DNA of 64,000 nt from Eutreptiella sp. 'Long Island Sound 2002'. Taxonomy: Eukaryota; Euglenozoa; Euglenophyceae; Eutreptiales; Eutreptiaceae. Where the stretch lies: the NCBI GenBank assembly GCA_964036045.1, contig OZ038381.1:137732306-137796305 (forward strand), read 5' to 3'. Position numbers and translations under genes: made by a program. The notes under the pieces were generated by a model. That model saw nothing but the letters and a program-made list of their open reading frames with translations, searched no databases and was not told the origin of the DNA. Shown here one piece after another: positions 32,134 to 43,738 of this stretch; positions within the stretch are counted from its first letter, which is position 1, and each line of letters starts with the position of its first letter.

Positions 32134-34869
32134 TCCGCCACAGTGTTGTCCTTCCCCGGGACATATACGACGCTGAGGTCGAACTTGGCGAACGTCTCAT
32201 GCCATCGGGCCCTCCTTGCCGCCGGTCCCGAGGGGGTGTCGACGTGCTCCTTGTGCCAGCTCTGCAAGGACTGATGGTCTGTACAAACCACCACCGGTTG
32301 CAGTCCGATGTGGCCAGACCACTTCCTGAGCGCACAAACAATGGCGTACGTCTCCTTCTCCCTCGCGGTCCATGTGCGGCGTTGGCCCTCAGCCAGGATC
32401 CGACTCCAAAACGCTACGGGTACGTGTGATCCGTCGTCCCGGACTTGCTCGAGGACTGCCCCCACGGCATAATCCGAGGCGTCTGTCCGGAGCACGAATC
32501 CCTTGTCCGGGTCCACCAGGAACAGCCCCAACTGCCCCAGGAGTCGCTCCTTCAGGCTGCTGAACGCATCCTCAGCCTCAGGGGTCCAGGCAAGCTTCTT
32601 CTTGCTCCCCTTCCGGCCATCGAACTTGCCCACTTGCAGCATCTTGTGCAGCGGCCCCGACAGTTCTGCATACATCTGGACGTAGCCCGAATAGTAGTTG
32701 CAGAACCCCATGAAGGATCGGAGTTCGCTGATGGTTTGGGGCTTCTCCCAGTGGTGCAGGGACGCCAGTTTCCCAGGCATGGGACGGCGTTGCCCGTGAC
32801 CAACCACGTCACCCGCAAACTCCACTTCCTTCACGAAGAGTGAGGCTTTGGTGGGCTTGCACACCATGTTGTGCTTGTCCAACTCGCTGAGCACTCGGCG
32901 CAGATCCTTCTCATGCGCGTCGATGAGCTCGTCCTCGGTCATGTTCTCCGTGCCGGACCCGATGATGATGTCATCCACGAAGGGATCGGCACAGTCCCGG
33001 ACAGGACCGAGTAGGTCCTCCATCATGCGCTGGAAAGCGGCGTTGCCATTCTTGGCGCCCATAGGCACCACTTTCCACTGCATGGGCCCCAGCGGCGTCG
33101 ACATCGCTGTGCAGGGCCTGGAGTCCGGGTGTAGCGGCATCTGGTGATAACCGTGTTTCAGGTCCAGCACCGTGAAAATCCGCTTTTTCTGTTGTTTTTG
33201 GAGGATGGAGTCGATCAGGGGAAGCGAGTACGAGTGGTGCTCGGTCTGCTCGTTCAACCCTCTGTAGTCAACCACCAACCTCCACTCGCCCTTCTCCTTC
33301 TTAGGCACGATGAAGGCTTGGCCGGCCCACTCACTTTCGGATGGTTCGATCCATCCCCGCTCAATGAACTCGGCCAACAGCTTCTTCATGGCCTCGGCCC
33401 GATCGCCCTGAAGTTGGTACTCCCGATGACGATAGATCTTCGGGTTCGGCTTCAGCTTGATCTTCGCTGTACCAAACCTCCCACCATCTGGAGGGTTCTT
33501 GTTGGCGACGCCACTGAATAGCCGCGGATAGGCTTTGATCAGCCTCTCCTTCAGCTCGGCGACCTTCGGGTTCTCCTGGGCCTCTTCAGCCGCTTGCTTT
33601 GGTATGGATACAACCGACTGCACTGCGGTATAGGCCTCTTCTGGGTCCGATTCCGACTTCTGCTCGTCCGATATGCCGTCTTCATCGTCGTGGGGTGCAC
33701 TTTCCACCGATAATCTTCGAAAATTTGCGGCCTCGGGCTGGTGACTGTCGCTATCGACACCAATTCTTGGAAAATCCCAAGTTGGTGGGTCCGACCCAAC
33801 CGGACCATCGTATTGGTCCGCGATGTGGTCCATGACCTCCGCCAGGAACTCGTCCTTCTCGTACTTGCCGGTGACCAACATCTTGTCATCCCACCAATGC
33901 GGAGATGTGACCATGGCACGCCTCTTCTTGGCTGCCACACCGTCGTGCATCCCCATCCGCATGTAGTTGACGACGTCGTCGATCTCGGAGTGGGACAGGA
34001 TGTCAATGCCATCCACTGGCTGATCCGTCCCCTCCTTGGGCTCAAACATGACCTTCATGGGCACCGCCTCCACCCTACGGATGAGTGCTTCATCACCCGT
34101 GGGCTGGGCCTGCGCCCCATCCACCAGGAAAGCCTTGGTACCCCACGCTTGACCCGGGGAGGGCATTGATACACCCTTGGCGTCGATGAACAACTCCTCC
34201 TCTGGCCCGAATGACATCTCGTTCAGGGTGATGGAGTCCAGCGTCGACTTGAGACCCTCCAGCGGACATGGGGTGGATCCTATGCCGGTTATGACCAGGA
34301 TCCCCTTCGCCCTATCCGCGATGATCTTCTCCACCGTACGTCTGGTATTGTCCAGGGAGCCATGCCAATACATGGGCCCCCACTCCTTCAAACCCCAATG
34401 CCTGTGCCAGGCTGAGTCTCCTCGATGCCAATGCCTCCTAAACTTCCGCAGAAGTGGGGCATCCCGGGAAGCGAAGACGTCCGTCTCGGGCACTTCAGCT
34501 CCCAGCGTCTGAATCATCCTGGTGTACACTTGCGGCGCCATTCCATACTCCGTGAGCTGAACTCCACGGTCTCGTCTGGACTTGGCACCCACAGCTTGCA
34601 CCGCTCGGACGATCCGATCCTCTTCCTCAGCATTCCATTGGGATGACCCGCACGCATAATCCGTGGACAGCCATGTGAGGCATTCATCGTCCTCCCGGAC
34701 CAGCGTTGCGCGATGGGGAAGGGCTCCAATGGCGTTGGCCACCATGAAATCATACCCCATAATCATATCCCAATCGGTGATGTCGGCCACATAGAAGTTC
34801 CCGGATGGAGTGCTTCTCTTCGCCTGATCAGGGCGGTTCAAGCGCTCATGTTCCCAGAATTCCATACTG
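32098..34869 (-). pseudogene. pol: E2 Pol middle part: end of protease, RT, RNase H
   Basis: The open frame begins where the nested element interrupts protease (34870) and runs through RT and RNase H; it is formally open to 31989. It keeps the 19 bases missing from E1, showing that the family's protease and RT are one continuous frame. RT motifs are FTVLDLKHGYHQ and PFVDDIII (E1 has HFVDD). RNase H has LRTDASDY and TDHQSL. It ends by a frameshift near 32097. Confidence 0.9.
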
Positions 34870-34873
34870 ATAG

Positions 34874-35812
34874 TGAAGCGGTATGGGGTGCTTCACCCAT
34901 ACCCGCTGCCCAGCCTGTGGCGCTCTTCGCCAGGCCAGATCAGGAATTTTCCTGTGGATGCTACGGCATCCTGATTTCTGTGGGAGTTTTGTAAAATACC
35001 CCAGAAATCGTCATTTTACGTCTTTTCTGGACTGGCGACGACAGTCGTCGCCTGCGCGACGCAGCTCCAGATCGAAAATTTGACTCTCGATTTCCAAAGA
35101 TTTTAGGCAATTTTATTATTGTTTTATCGATTTTAGGAATAAAAGATTATAGCGTGACCTTTTTCGCGGCGTTCCGCGAAGGTCCATTTTTGCGAAAAGT
35201 AACGCGTTCACGCATTTTTCAAAAAATGCTGAGGCGATTCCAGGAATCGCCCAGACGCCTATGGCGTAGCCCAACAGTGGGCCTTTTCATATGTAGGTTG
35301 AATTGGCGCAGAAACGCGTCGTGTCGGCTACGCGACGCGTTGGGGGGAGACGCGCAAAATGAGTGTTTTTGACTCAAAAATCACTTTATTTTGTTGTTTT
35401 TCGCCCAGAAACCACTGGTTGGCCCAGTTTGGGCAGGATCTCCCTGGAGATCCTGATGGCGACGCCTCGTAGCCGTCAGATTTTCTGATGGCGGCGACGC
35501 CGTCGCCTTCATTTCGTCTTCTTTTTTATGCTATTTTATAGTATAGAATTGTTACTCATACATTGTACATGTCAACGCATTTATTATTTTACATATACCA
35601 TCCCTTTGTTCATAGACGCCAGATTGTGTCCGCGGACGCTCCCCATGGGGTGAGCAAGGATTCCAAGACCATTTACGCAACTCCAATGGAATCGAAGTTT
35701 GGAGAGGGGTTCATGTAGTACTTGGAGGGGTTGGGGTGATGGGTTGAAGGATTTTCAATTTTTCCAATTTTTCTGTGGACGCACGGACATCACCCCCGCC
35801 GAAAATGCTTCA
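34874..35812 (+). repeat. Nested element 5' LTR
   Basis: 939 bp. It contains strong hairpin words such as GGCGACGACAGTCGTCGCC (35033-35051) and GGCGACGCC...GGCGACGCCGTCGCC near 35458-35506. There is no ORF of note. It differs from the 3' copy at about 17 positions by eye. Confidence 0.9.
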
Positions 35813-36814
35813 AAATGGTCTTGCCGCTGTCCGCGTGGTTCACTGGAGGACCTGTCGATGAGCTCCCACAACGTCGAGGCCCTTACCTGCTGCCTGGTTT
35901 TCGACAACTCCCGCAGCGCAACAGACTGCAGCCTAAGGTATTGCCCTGGTGGAAATACAGTGCAAGAAGGGACGCCTGGGCCAAGACTGGCCCCCAAGGC
36001 AACAGCAGCGACGACGACAGCCCTGAGATCAGCTCCAGGAGCTCCTGCGACGACCACGACGATCCCAGCAGAGGTCTTCAGGAAATCTGGACCCTGCAGC
36101 AGCTTGACAAGTGGAGGGCATGGTAAATCCCAAGAGCAACGACAGCAGGTCGCGCGGAGAGCGCCCCGCGTCCACCAGTAACCAAATCAGGCGCGTTAAT
36201 TCGTCGCCTTGGGTTGGTTGACCCTCCGGGAGGTCCCTTCCTAAATAGGCGTGGGGCGCCTTGGGTAGGAAATAATCCTAAATCCCCCAAATCAGGTGCG
36301 TACATTCGTCACCTTGGGTTGGGAATCGACCCTAAAAGGCACGAGGAATTCGTCGCCTTGGGCAGGAAATGGCCCTAAATTCAGGCGCGGTGGAAGGCCT
36401 TGCCTTGGGTTTGACCCTAAATAATTTTTTCCGATTTTTCCGAATTTATTCAATTATTGATTTCCATGCCCATGGAGAAAAAGGGCCAATATGTGCGCCT
36501 AAGCGCCATCAGTCAGGGCGGAAGTCCCTGCAGCGCCCCTGGTTTGGTCACCAGAGGCTACGAGGAGTGCCAGGGACCAGTGTGGTCGCCTGAGGGGCAA
36601 TTGCCCTATGAATATTTCAAGATCAAAAAAAAAAAAATTAATTTTTTTTACATGTGTGTGGTGCTCCCTCCCATGTAAATTACTCACGAAGCCCCCCCCC
36701 CCCCCCCCCCACTGTCCTGCTGAATCAGGGTTGAAACCAGGGCACTGCAGGGGTCAGAGCGCCTCCTTGGCCTTGCCTTCCTTTGGATATAGGCAAGGCT
36801 TCTAAGGAGGGGGG
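35813..36814 (+). other. Nested element interior, non-coding, with degenerate short repeats
   Basis: Three bases after the LTR, TGGTCTTGCCGCTG is a candidate primer binding site for a tRNA other than initiator Met (weak). From about 36180 to 36420, TTCGTCGCCTTGGGTTGG-like words alternate with ACCCTAAA about every 40-60 bp. A pure A run (36627) and C run (36693) lie downstream. No retroviral domain is seen. Confidence 0.7.
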
Positions 36815-37753
36815 TGAAGCGGTATGGGGTGCTTCACCCATACCCGCTGCCCAGCCTGTGGCGCTCTTCGCCAGGCCAGATCAGGAATTTTCCTGTGGAT
36901 GCTACGGCATCCTGATTTCTGTGGGATTTTTGGAAAATACCCCAGAAATCGTCATTTTACGTCTTTTCTGGACTGGCGACGACAGTCCTCGCCTGCGCGA
37001 CGCAGCTCCAGATCGAGAATTTAACTCTCGATTTCTAAAGATTTTAGGCAATTTTATTATTGTTTTATCGTTTTTAGGAATAAAAGATTATAGCGTGACC
37101 TTTTTCGCGGCGTTCCGCGAAGGTCCATTTTTGCGAAAAGTAGCGCGTTCACGCATTTTTCAAAAAATGCTGAGGCGATTCCAGGAATCGCCCAGACGCC
37201 TATGGCGTAGCCCAACAGTGGGCCTTTTCATATGTAGGTTGAATTGGCGCAGAAACGCGTCGTGTCGGCTACGCGACGCGTTGGGGGGAGACGCGCAAAA
37301 TGAGTGTTTTTGACTCAAAAATCACTTTATTTTGTTGTTTTTCGCCCAGAAACCACTGGTTGGCCCAGTTTGGGCAGGATCTCAGTGGAGATCCTGATGG
37401 CGACGCCTCGTAGCCGTCAGATTTTCTGATGGCGGCGACGCCGTCGCCTTCATTTCGTCTTCTTTTTTATGCTATTTTATAGTATAGAATTGTTACTCAT
37501 ACATTGTACATGTCAACGCATTTATTATTTTACATATACCATCTCTTTGTTCATAGACGCCAGATTGTGTCCGCGGACGCTCCCCATGGGGTGAGCAAGG
37601 ATTCCAAGACCATTTACGCAACTCCAATGGAATCGAAGTTTTGAATGGACTTCATGTAGTACTTGGAGGGGTTGGGGTGATGGGTTGAAGGATTTTCAAT
37701 TTTTCCAATTTTTCTGTGGACGCACGGACATCACCCCCGCCAAAAATGCTTCA
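36815..37753 (+). repeat. Nested element 3' LTR
   Basis: 939 bp, begins TGAAGCGG after AAGGAGGGGGG and ends AATGCTTCA before ATAG. It differs from the 5' copy by about 1.8% by eye. Confidence 0.9.
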
Positions 37754-38289
37754 ATAGTGGCCTCATGGGTGCCACCACCCATGATCTCTCCATTGGCGAC
37801 CTTCAGGCGGACCGGTCTCCGGCTGGGCTGCAGGAGTTCCTCCTTGAACAACCCTCTCCGGACCAGGCTCACCTGGGCACCCGTATCCACTAACACATCC
37901 ACCACCTTCTCCTCTCGTCCGCACCGTACTCGCACTTTCAAGTGCAACTGCCGCTCGTCGCCATGAGGTGTATGGACGACTCTCACGGCATGCAACTCTA
38001 GCACGTCCGGGTGCATCAAGACTTCAAGGGTATGGTCACGGATGGTGTAGATCTTGGGTTGGTCCTGCCCGTCCACGGCGCTCTCCGTGGCCGCTCCTTC
38101 CTTCTTGCCATGTCCCGTACCCACATGTACTTCCCTTGGCAGGGCGCTCCAGGGGTTGGGAGTGGCGAAACTCAGTGGTTTTGGCTCTTCCGGAGCCTTC
38201 TTTGGCACCCGATGTGCCTTCGCTTTCTCTGGGATTCCACTGATTTTCGGAGGAGAGACCTCCGAGGTCCCACTCCCGTGGGGGCTCCT
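37754..38289 (-). pseudogene. pol: E2 protease N-terminal part, truncated by the nested element
   Basis: Open in the gag frame right after the TAG (38292-38290). It carries the retropepsin motif LVDTGAQVSLV near 37880 and is cut at 37757 by the nested LTR element; a few foreign codons and a stop follow inside the insert. The rest of the protease is at 34869 and below. Confidence 0.88.
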
Positions 38290-41200
38290 CTAGACTTGGC
38301 TTCCCGCAGCCCCTTCCGGCTGCGATCCGCCAGGACTTTATCCACCACGTTGCTGGGCTTTGAGTTCCTCCAACGTCCTCAACATGTCCTCAGCAACCTC
38401 CTCGATCGACCTCACTCGTCGGTCTTGGCCAGGTCCACCACCATAGCCTCTTCCTCCGCCTTTTCCTTGGCCTTTGCCTTGGCCTTTTCCCCCGTCTCCG
38501 CCCTTCGCCTTCCAATCGGAAATCCGCTGCTCCTTAAGCTTCTTCTCGGGGTGGGCGGCGAAGTAGGCCTTCTTGTCCGCCTCATACACCTTGCACTGAC
38601 GGTGGTCGTGTGCATGGTTGTTTCCCTTGCCATAACAGACCCAGCACCCGTCGTGCTGAGACCTGTACTCTCGGAACGAGAGCGGTGGGTTCCCGATCCT
38701 CCTTGGTCCTTATCTGTTCTTCCTGGGTCCCACCTGGCTCCATCTGGACCGATCCTGCCCATGGTTCCTCACGTTGTGCGCCACAAACGCGAAGAAATGG
38801 GCCTCCTCGTGATCCCCCCGGGTCCAGTGGTCTTGGCCACTCCCACTACCATCCTCCGCGGAGTTGGCCGTGTCCTCCTGGATCTCCCGATGCTGGCGGT
38901 CTTCTCGGTGGCCTCGTTGTCCATGACCATGTCGATCCTGCACGTGGGCCTCGTTCTTCGCATTGAGCTTCAACTCCACCGTGATGTACTTCACAATCTC
39001 GTCAAGGCTCATGCGGGCGAAGATGACTTGCATCCTCAGCGGCTCCCCGCGCCTCCACTCCACGTTGTTGAGGCGCAGCAACCTTTGCCCCATGGAGTCT
39101 CCAAAAGCCTCCACGTACACGGCGTTCTTCAGTCCCAACATCCGGTTGGGTTCGCCCAGGTTCCTCCTGAAGAACTCCATGATACCCGCATGGGTATCCT
39201 CCGCCGCCATAATCCTCACCGCCACGCGCTTCTTCGCCCTCTTCTTCTCCTCGTCCTCCACTCTCCTCTTCCAGTTGCCGGGGAGGACGTCCTTCAGCAA
39301 GTGGCGGATCTCACTGGCCTCGTTCCAGTCTTCCACCAGCTTGAGGCATCTGCGGTACTTCCGCAGATACCGATTCCACTCCCGGACCCGCAACTCACCG
39401 CGGTCCAGCGGCAGTGGAATGGACCACAGGTCCTCCAGCTTCTGATTCGGAGCGTCCACCCGCTCCTCATCCTCCAACCACTGGAGGCAGGCCTGCTCCG
39501 TCCTGATCAGTCCTTCCCGGATCTGATCCCGCAGCTCCTCCTTCAGGTCCTGCGCCAGGCGGTGTGGGAATGTCCGGCATACCCACTTGTCCCGCGGCGC
39601 TCCCCGCATCTCGCCGACGGCCTCCTCGGCGAAGTCCTCCCAATCCAGGATGAAGTCATCCGGATTGGAGGGGTTGCCATCGTAGTAGGGGATTTTGATT
39701 CCCCTGAGGTCGTCAATCCTGATGGCGCCTCCCACGTCTCCAGCCACCACTCCATCGAGACGGATACCACCTGTGGCCGGGGGGTGTGAGTACACTCCCC
39801 GTACATCCCTCTCCTCCATGGATTGCGGTCCAGTTGGGCCTGAACCCATGGGGTTTGGAATGCGGGAAGGATTTGCTCCATCGGCCGTCCATATCCCCGT
39901 ATTGGGGTCCTTCGCCCACAGGTTTCCTCCTGGATGTCCTCGACCATGTCCGTCGGCGCTTCCCGTGGTTCGCCCCTGCATGGTGTGGTTCTCGATCTTC
40001 TCTTCCGCATAAACTACCATATTCGTCGTGATCGGCACATCCTGGGCGGCATGGGACATCTGTACCGTCAGGCTCCTCGGGTCCGTGGTTACGCGCCCTT
40101 CCCGCATGGACCCAGCCGGTGCCGTGTGTTCCCCGAGCATTGTGGATTCGCTGAACATGGGAACAAACGGCAGCGCACCCGGGTCAACACGCGGAAGCGC
40201 GTATGGTGCCTCTGCAGGGCCGCCCATGGGTTTCTCCATGGCGCTCCTGAGGGTCTTAACCCGCTCCACCAGCTCTACCGCGGCCGGCTTTGCCGGGAGC
40301 TCCGGACCCGAGGCGAGGGGCTGTAGCTCCTCTAGCCTTTTCAGGCGTCCCGACATGTCCTCCACCAGGTGGAGGAGGCTGTCCACCACTCGCTGCTGCT
40401 TCTCTAGGGCCAGCTCCAGATTCTCCCGGTACCGGTCCCGTTCTGCTCGTAGCTCCTCCATGTCTTTCTCCGCGGCCGACTGGTCATCCAGGATTCCGGC
40501 GACGTCCTCCTCCAGACCGTCCTTGGCGTTGTCCAGGCGGTCAAGGCGCTGCACGATGGCGTCCATTCCCATTTTCGGGTACTTGCCCATGAGGAAGGAC
40601 ACGTGCTCTCAGTGGCACGTAGCGTGCTTTCCGCCGGATTCAGCGCATCCCGCGCTTCCCGGCACCTCGGACTCATCGCCCATGGGCGTATCGCCTATGG
40701 CGTCCGTCTCTGGTCCCGTGTGCCGGGGCAGAGGTGCCGTCCGGGCCCTGGCTGGCCTCTCCAAGCCCTCGGCGTCGTGCTGCAGGGCGGACTCGGGGGC
40801 CGTATGCGCCCTGGCGATCAGCACGGACATCTCCGGCTCCGAAGGTGGCTCGTAGGCTGTCCGATAGCCCTCGGAGTGCCCCTCGGATTCCCACAGCCTG
40901 ACCGGGCTGGGGTCCGTGTCCATAGCCCCGGCGTCCCTTGCCGCGGACTTGGGTGACCCGCGCTTCCGGTAGCGCCGGGCCCGTCCTCCACTGCTGCCTG
41001 AATGGCAGGCCTCATCAGAGTCCTCCGCGGCGGAGCGGAGGTTGCATGCCTTTCGGCAGCGACGCTCACACATGGAGACCAGGTCCTCCATGTCACGTCC
41101 TCCTCTTCCCGACTGTCGTACTTCTCTTCGGGCTTCTACTTCCGGAGTTCGCCATGTTCTTGAACGTCTCGGTTCTTCTATGGCCCCAATCTCCGGTGTG

Positions 41201-41397
41201 GTCTCCACCGAGTCCACAATACGCACCCGGGGCGTACTTGGGCAGGGCTCATAAGGGCCCAAGTCCCCGGGTCGGCGGTTGGTAGGGGCAGCAGGTAAGC
41301 CTCTGCTACCATAAAGAAGGTCCCTACCAGGACCGGCCCGCGCTGTGCCCCTTCCGCCTGTAATCCCTGCTGATTTGCTCCGGATCAATGCTTGCAT
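38290..41397 (-). pseudogene. gag: E2 Gag, inactivated
   Basis: Colinear with E1 gag: ATG at 41397 inside the 5' LTR, coiled-coil region, capsid-like YYDGNP region, CWVC zinc knuckle and Lys/Gly tail. Lesions by comparison with E1: TGT to TGA at 40611-40609, a frameshift near 38705-38720 in an altered AGAACAGATAAGG stretch, and CAA to TAA at 38340-38338. The family's own gag-terminal TAG is kept at 38292-38290 with the downstream bases unchanged. Confidence 0.9.
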
Positions 41398-43660
41398 TTC
41401 TTAAAGTCCAGGGTCCAAAATCCAAAAATATAGAAAATAAAATACAATCCTCCTTCAACCCTGAACAACAACCAGATCCCACAAATCCAACAATAATCCA
41501 ATCCACACTGCGGGCTTCCGTTCAGCACATCGATGGTCTCACGATGGCGGGCATGTACAAGAATTGCACCAAGGAAGAAAGCCCTGAAATTGGCATATGA
41601 ACACAAATAAAGCAAAGTTGGGGAAAGATGGAAACTTACACAATCAGCGCCATAGACCCCTCATTCCCTGGACTCAAGACCTTCCCTTGACTCACCAACA
41701 TGATGCCCTGAACCCAGTCCAATAAGATGGTTAAATGCCATGTATCAAAAGTCACTACATAAACCCCAAAAATGTGTTCACTCCCAAGCCTCTAAATCCT
41801 AGCCCAATAGGGGAGGTGGCGTGTCATGGCCTAGAGTGGCACTCAGGACCATGCCCTACCCTGACATAACCTTGGTTGGACCTGGGGTCAAATGGGCTTG
41901 GAGAACTGCCCCATGAAGATGACCTCACAACATGGCAAAATCAGGCAAATCACACCATTATGCCCAAAAATCAATTATATACTCAAAAATGCATATGGCA
42001 AATGTTCATATGCTCCCTGCATGTGTCAAACCGGAAAGTAATATACAAGGGTGATATAGACCAAAGGTCCATGCCCAAGAATATCCCATCATTGGCTCCG
42101 AAACTCCTCCGCTTATGTACATGGCATGCTTCACAAGTCAGCTCATGAGTTTGAGACCTAGTTTTGTGAGGCCTCGTGTGCCAAGCCAAAGTGACCACGT
42201 GATCCGGCATATGGTGAGGTACAACACCGAAGCATATGCCAACATATAAGCAACATACCATAGTTCACGGATCTCTAGGCACTTTGCTGTTAGCCGACCA
42301 GTTGAGCACATAAAACACAAAAATGAGCATAAAATGAGGTCAAAAACATGAAAATATGTCCAACTACAAAGTTGTCATGATACTATATCTCTATGCTCAC
42401 CCATGATATCCGCTCATGGTTCAATACACAAATGATTGGAACCATTTGCGAACAATTCCCCCACTTGGATCCCCAATTGGGCGCATGGAGATACCTTCGC
42501 CACCCATATCTACATGCCCCATGAAAATGGGAGTGCACTCATGGATCTCTTTCCCAAACATACCATGAGCAATACATATGCGGTAGACTGAGTCTAGCGC
42601 TTTGAATTCCACAATTGGGACATGGGCAAAACCCTTGTCACGTATGGCTCCCCATCTCATCGGCCACACGAAGATATATAACATGGGCGTGAGCATATCA
42701 AGACGTATACCATGCATATAAAACATACCCTCAAAAGTGGCTCCCACCATGATATGCCATGCCCCTCCATGGGCATAACTTCACGTTAAAAATACGTAGG
42801 AACCCAAGGAAAGTATCTATGCGACCCCAACACTCATGCGGTACACTCGAAAGTCGCATTAAAATATTCGGTTGCACGGTCCAAGAGTTATATATCACTT
42901 TATACCCTCTTGACCATTATTCCTTGCTACACCGGGCATGTGTACACACCAAAGGCGTTTGATGCTTCCTAAATTAACTTGAGACCAATGCGCTTGCAGC
43001 GCAACCCTCCTTATTCTCTTTCCTCACACTCGCGCGTAGATATGGCCCTTCAAAGTGGTCCCACGATTCGCTTTTGTTTCCCTTATATCTCCAAGTCAAA
43101 TGGGTGGCAAGTATAAGGGAAACCTGATTCGGGCATAGGGAAAAGAGTATGACCACTCGAAGAAGTCCAAATCAAGTGCGGCGATGTCGAAGTCGAAAAT
43201 CCGATTTCGACATCGCGAAAAATTCAGATTAACATTTCGAGTGCTTATTTAGAAAATTGCGGAAGCAACGAACCCTTTGCTGATGAGATCTGACCCTTCA
43301 ACGGAGTATCCGCCAAAATATCTGGAAATAACAGTTAACCAATCGGTTAACGCAAAATCGCGAGCCAACTGACAGTCGCCGATACATTGACCATCAGAAC
43401 GAAAGGCTGAAAAATTACGGAAACATTATGATAATAAAACCCTGTTGATTCCTGATATTCCGATATATAAATCTCCGCTGGCGGCGCCTCGGTACTGAAT
43501 ATGGCTGCTCATAGCCGGAATGGCCAAACCTATCACACTATCACATCGGGTTAGTTCAGGTAGATGGGAGAGTATGATATCAGCCAATGGCGGCTTGCCG
43601 GCACATAGATACACACCCCAAGTGACCCCAAGATGGCCACGGGGGTCCGAACCGGCTTCA
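41312..43660 (-). repeat. E2 5' LTR
   Basis: 2349 bp, adjacent on its left to the complement of the initiator-Met primer binding site (ending 41311). Right edge at GGCTTCA, then CTAG. The first part of gag overlaps it. Confidence 0.93.
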
Positions 43661-43664
43661 CTAG

Positions 43665-43738
43665 GCAAGGCGGTGGAGCAGCCCAGTGGCAGTCGTAGTG
43701 GCGGTGGCAGAGGCCGTGATGGTGGTAATGGCAGTTGA
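43665..43738 (+). pseudogene. Coiled-coil protein gene, 3' tail
   Basis: After removal of E2 and one CTAG, the frame of 27399-27594 continues in phase into a Gly/Ser/Arg-rich tail (SGSRSGGGRGRDGG) and a TGA at 43736-43738. This shows that E2 inserted into an exon. Confidence 0.5.

Larger units (their letters stand above)
34874..37753 (+). mobile_element. Nested non-autonomous LTR element inside E2 pol
   Basis: Two 939-bp direct repeats (34874-35812, 36815-37753) begin TGAAGC and end GCTTCA. They are flanked by ATAG at 34870-34873 and 37754-37757, which occurs once at the matching site of E1 (near 4960). A purine tract AAGGAGGGGGG precedes the right repeat, so the element is oriented +. The 1002-bp interior has no gag or pol. 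It therefore needs proteins in trans, like LARD/TRIM-type elements. The shared TGAAGC start, G-rich tract and 4-bp duplication suggest it is mobilised by the E1/E2 family. Confidence 0.92.
27595..43660 (-). mobile_element. E2: Ty3/gypsy chromovirus, same family as E1, with a nested element
   Basis: LTRs at 27595-29946 (3') and 41312-43660 (5') bracket gag and pol homologous to E1 on the opposite strand. The 4-bp target duplication CTAG is at 27591-27594 and 43661-43664. The two LTRs differ at about 25 of 2350 positions by eye. The element is dead: nonsense codons and frameshifts in gag, a 1-bp deletion in pol, and a 2.88-kb LTR element inserted between protease and RT. Without that insert and its duplicated 4 bp, the internal part is about 8.48 kb, close to the 8.47 kb of E1. 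Confidence 0.95.
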
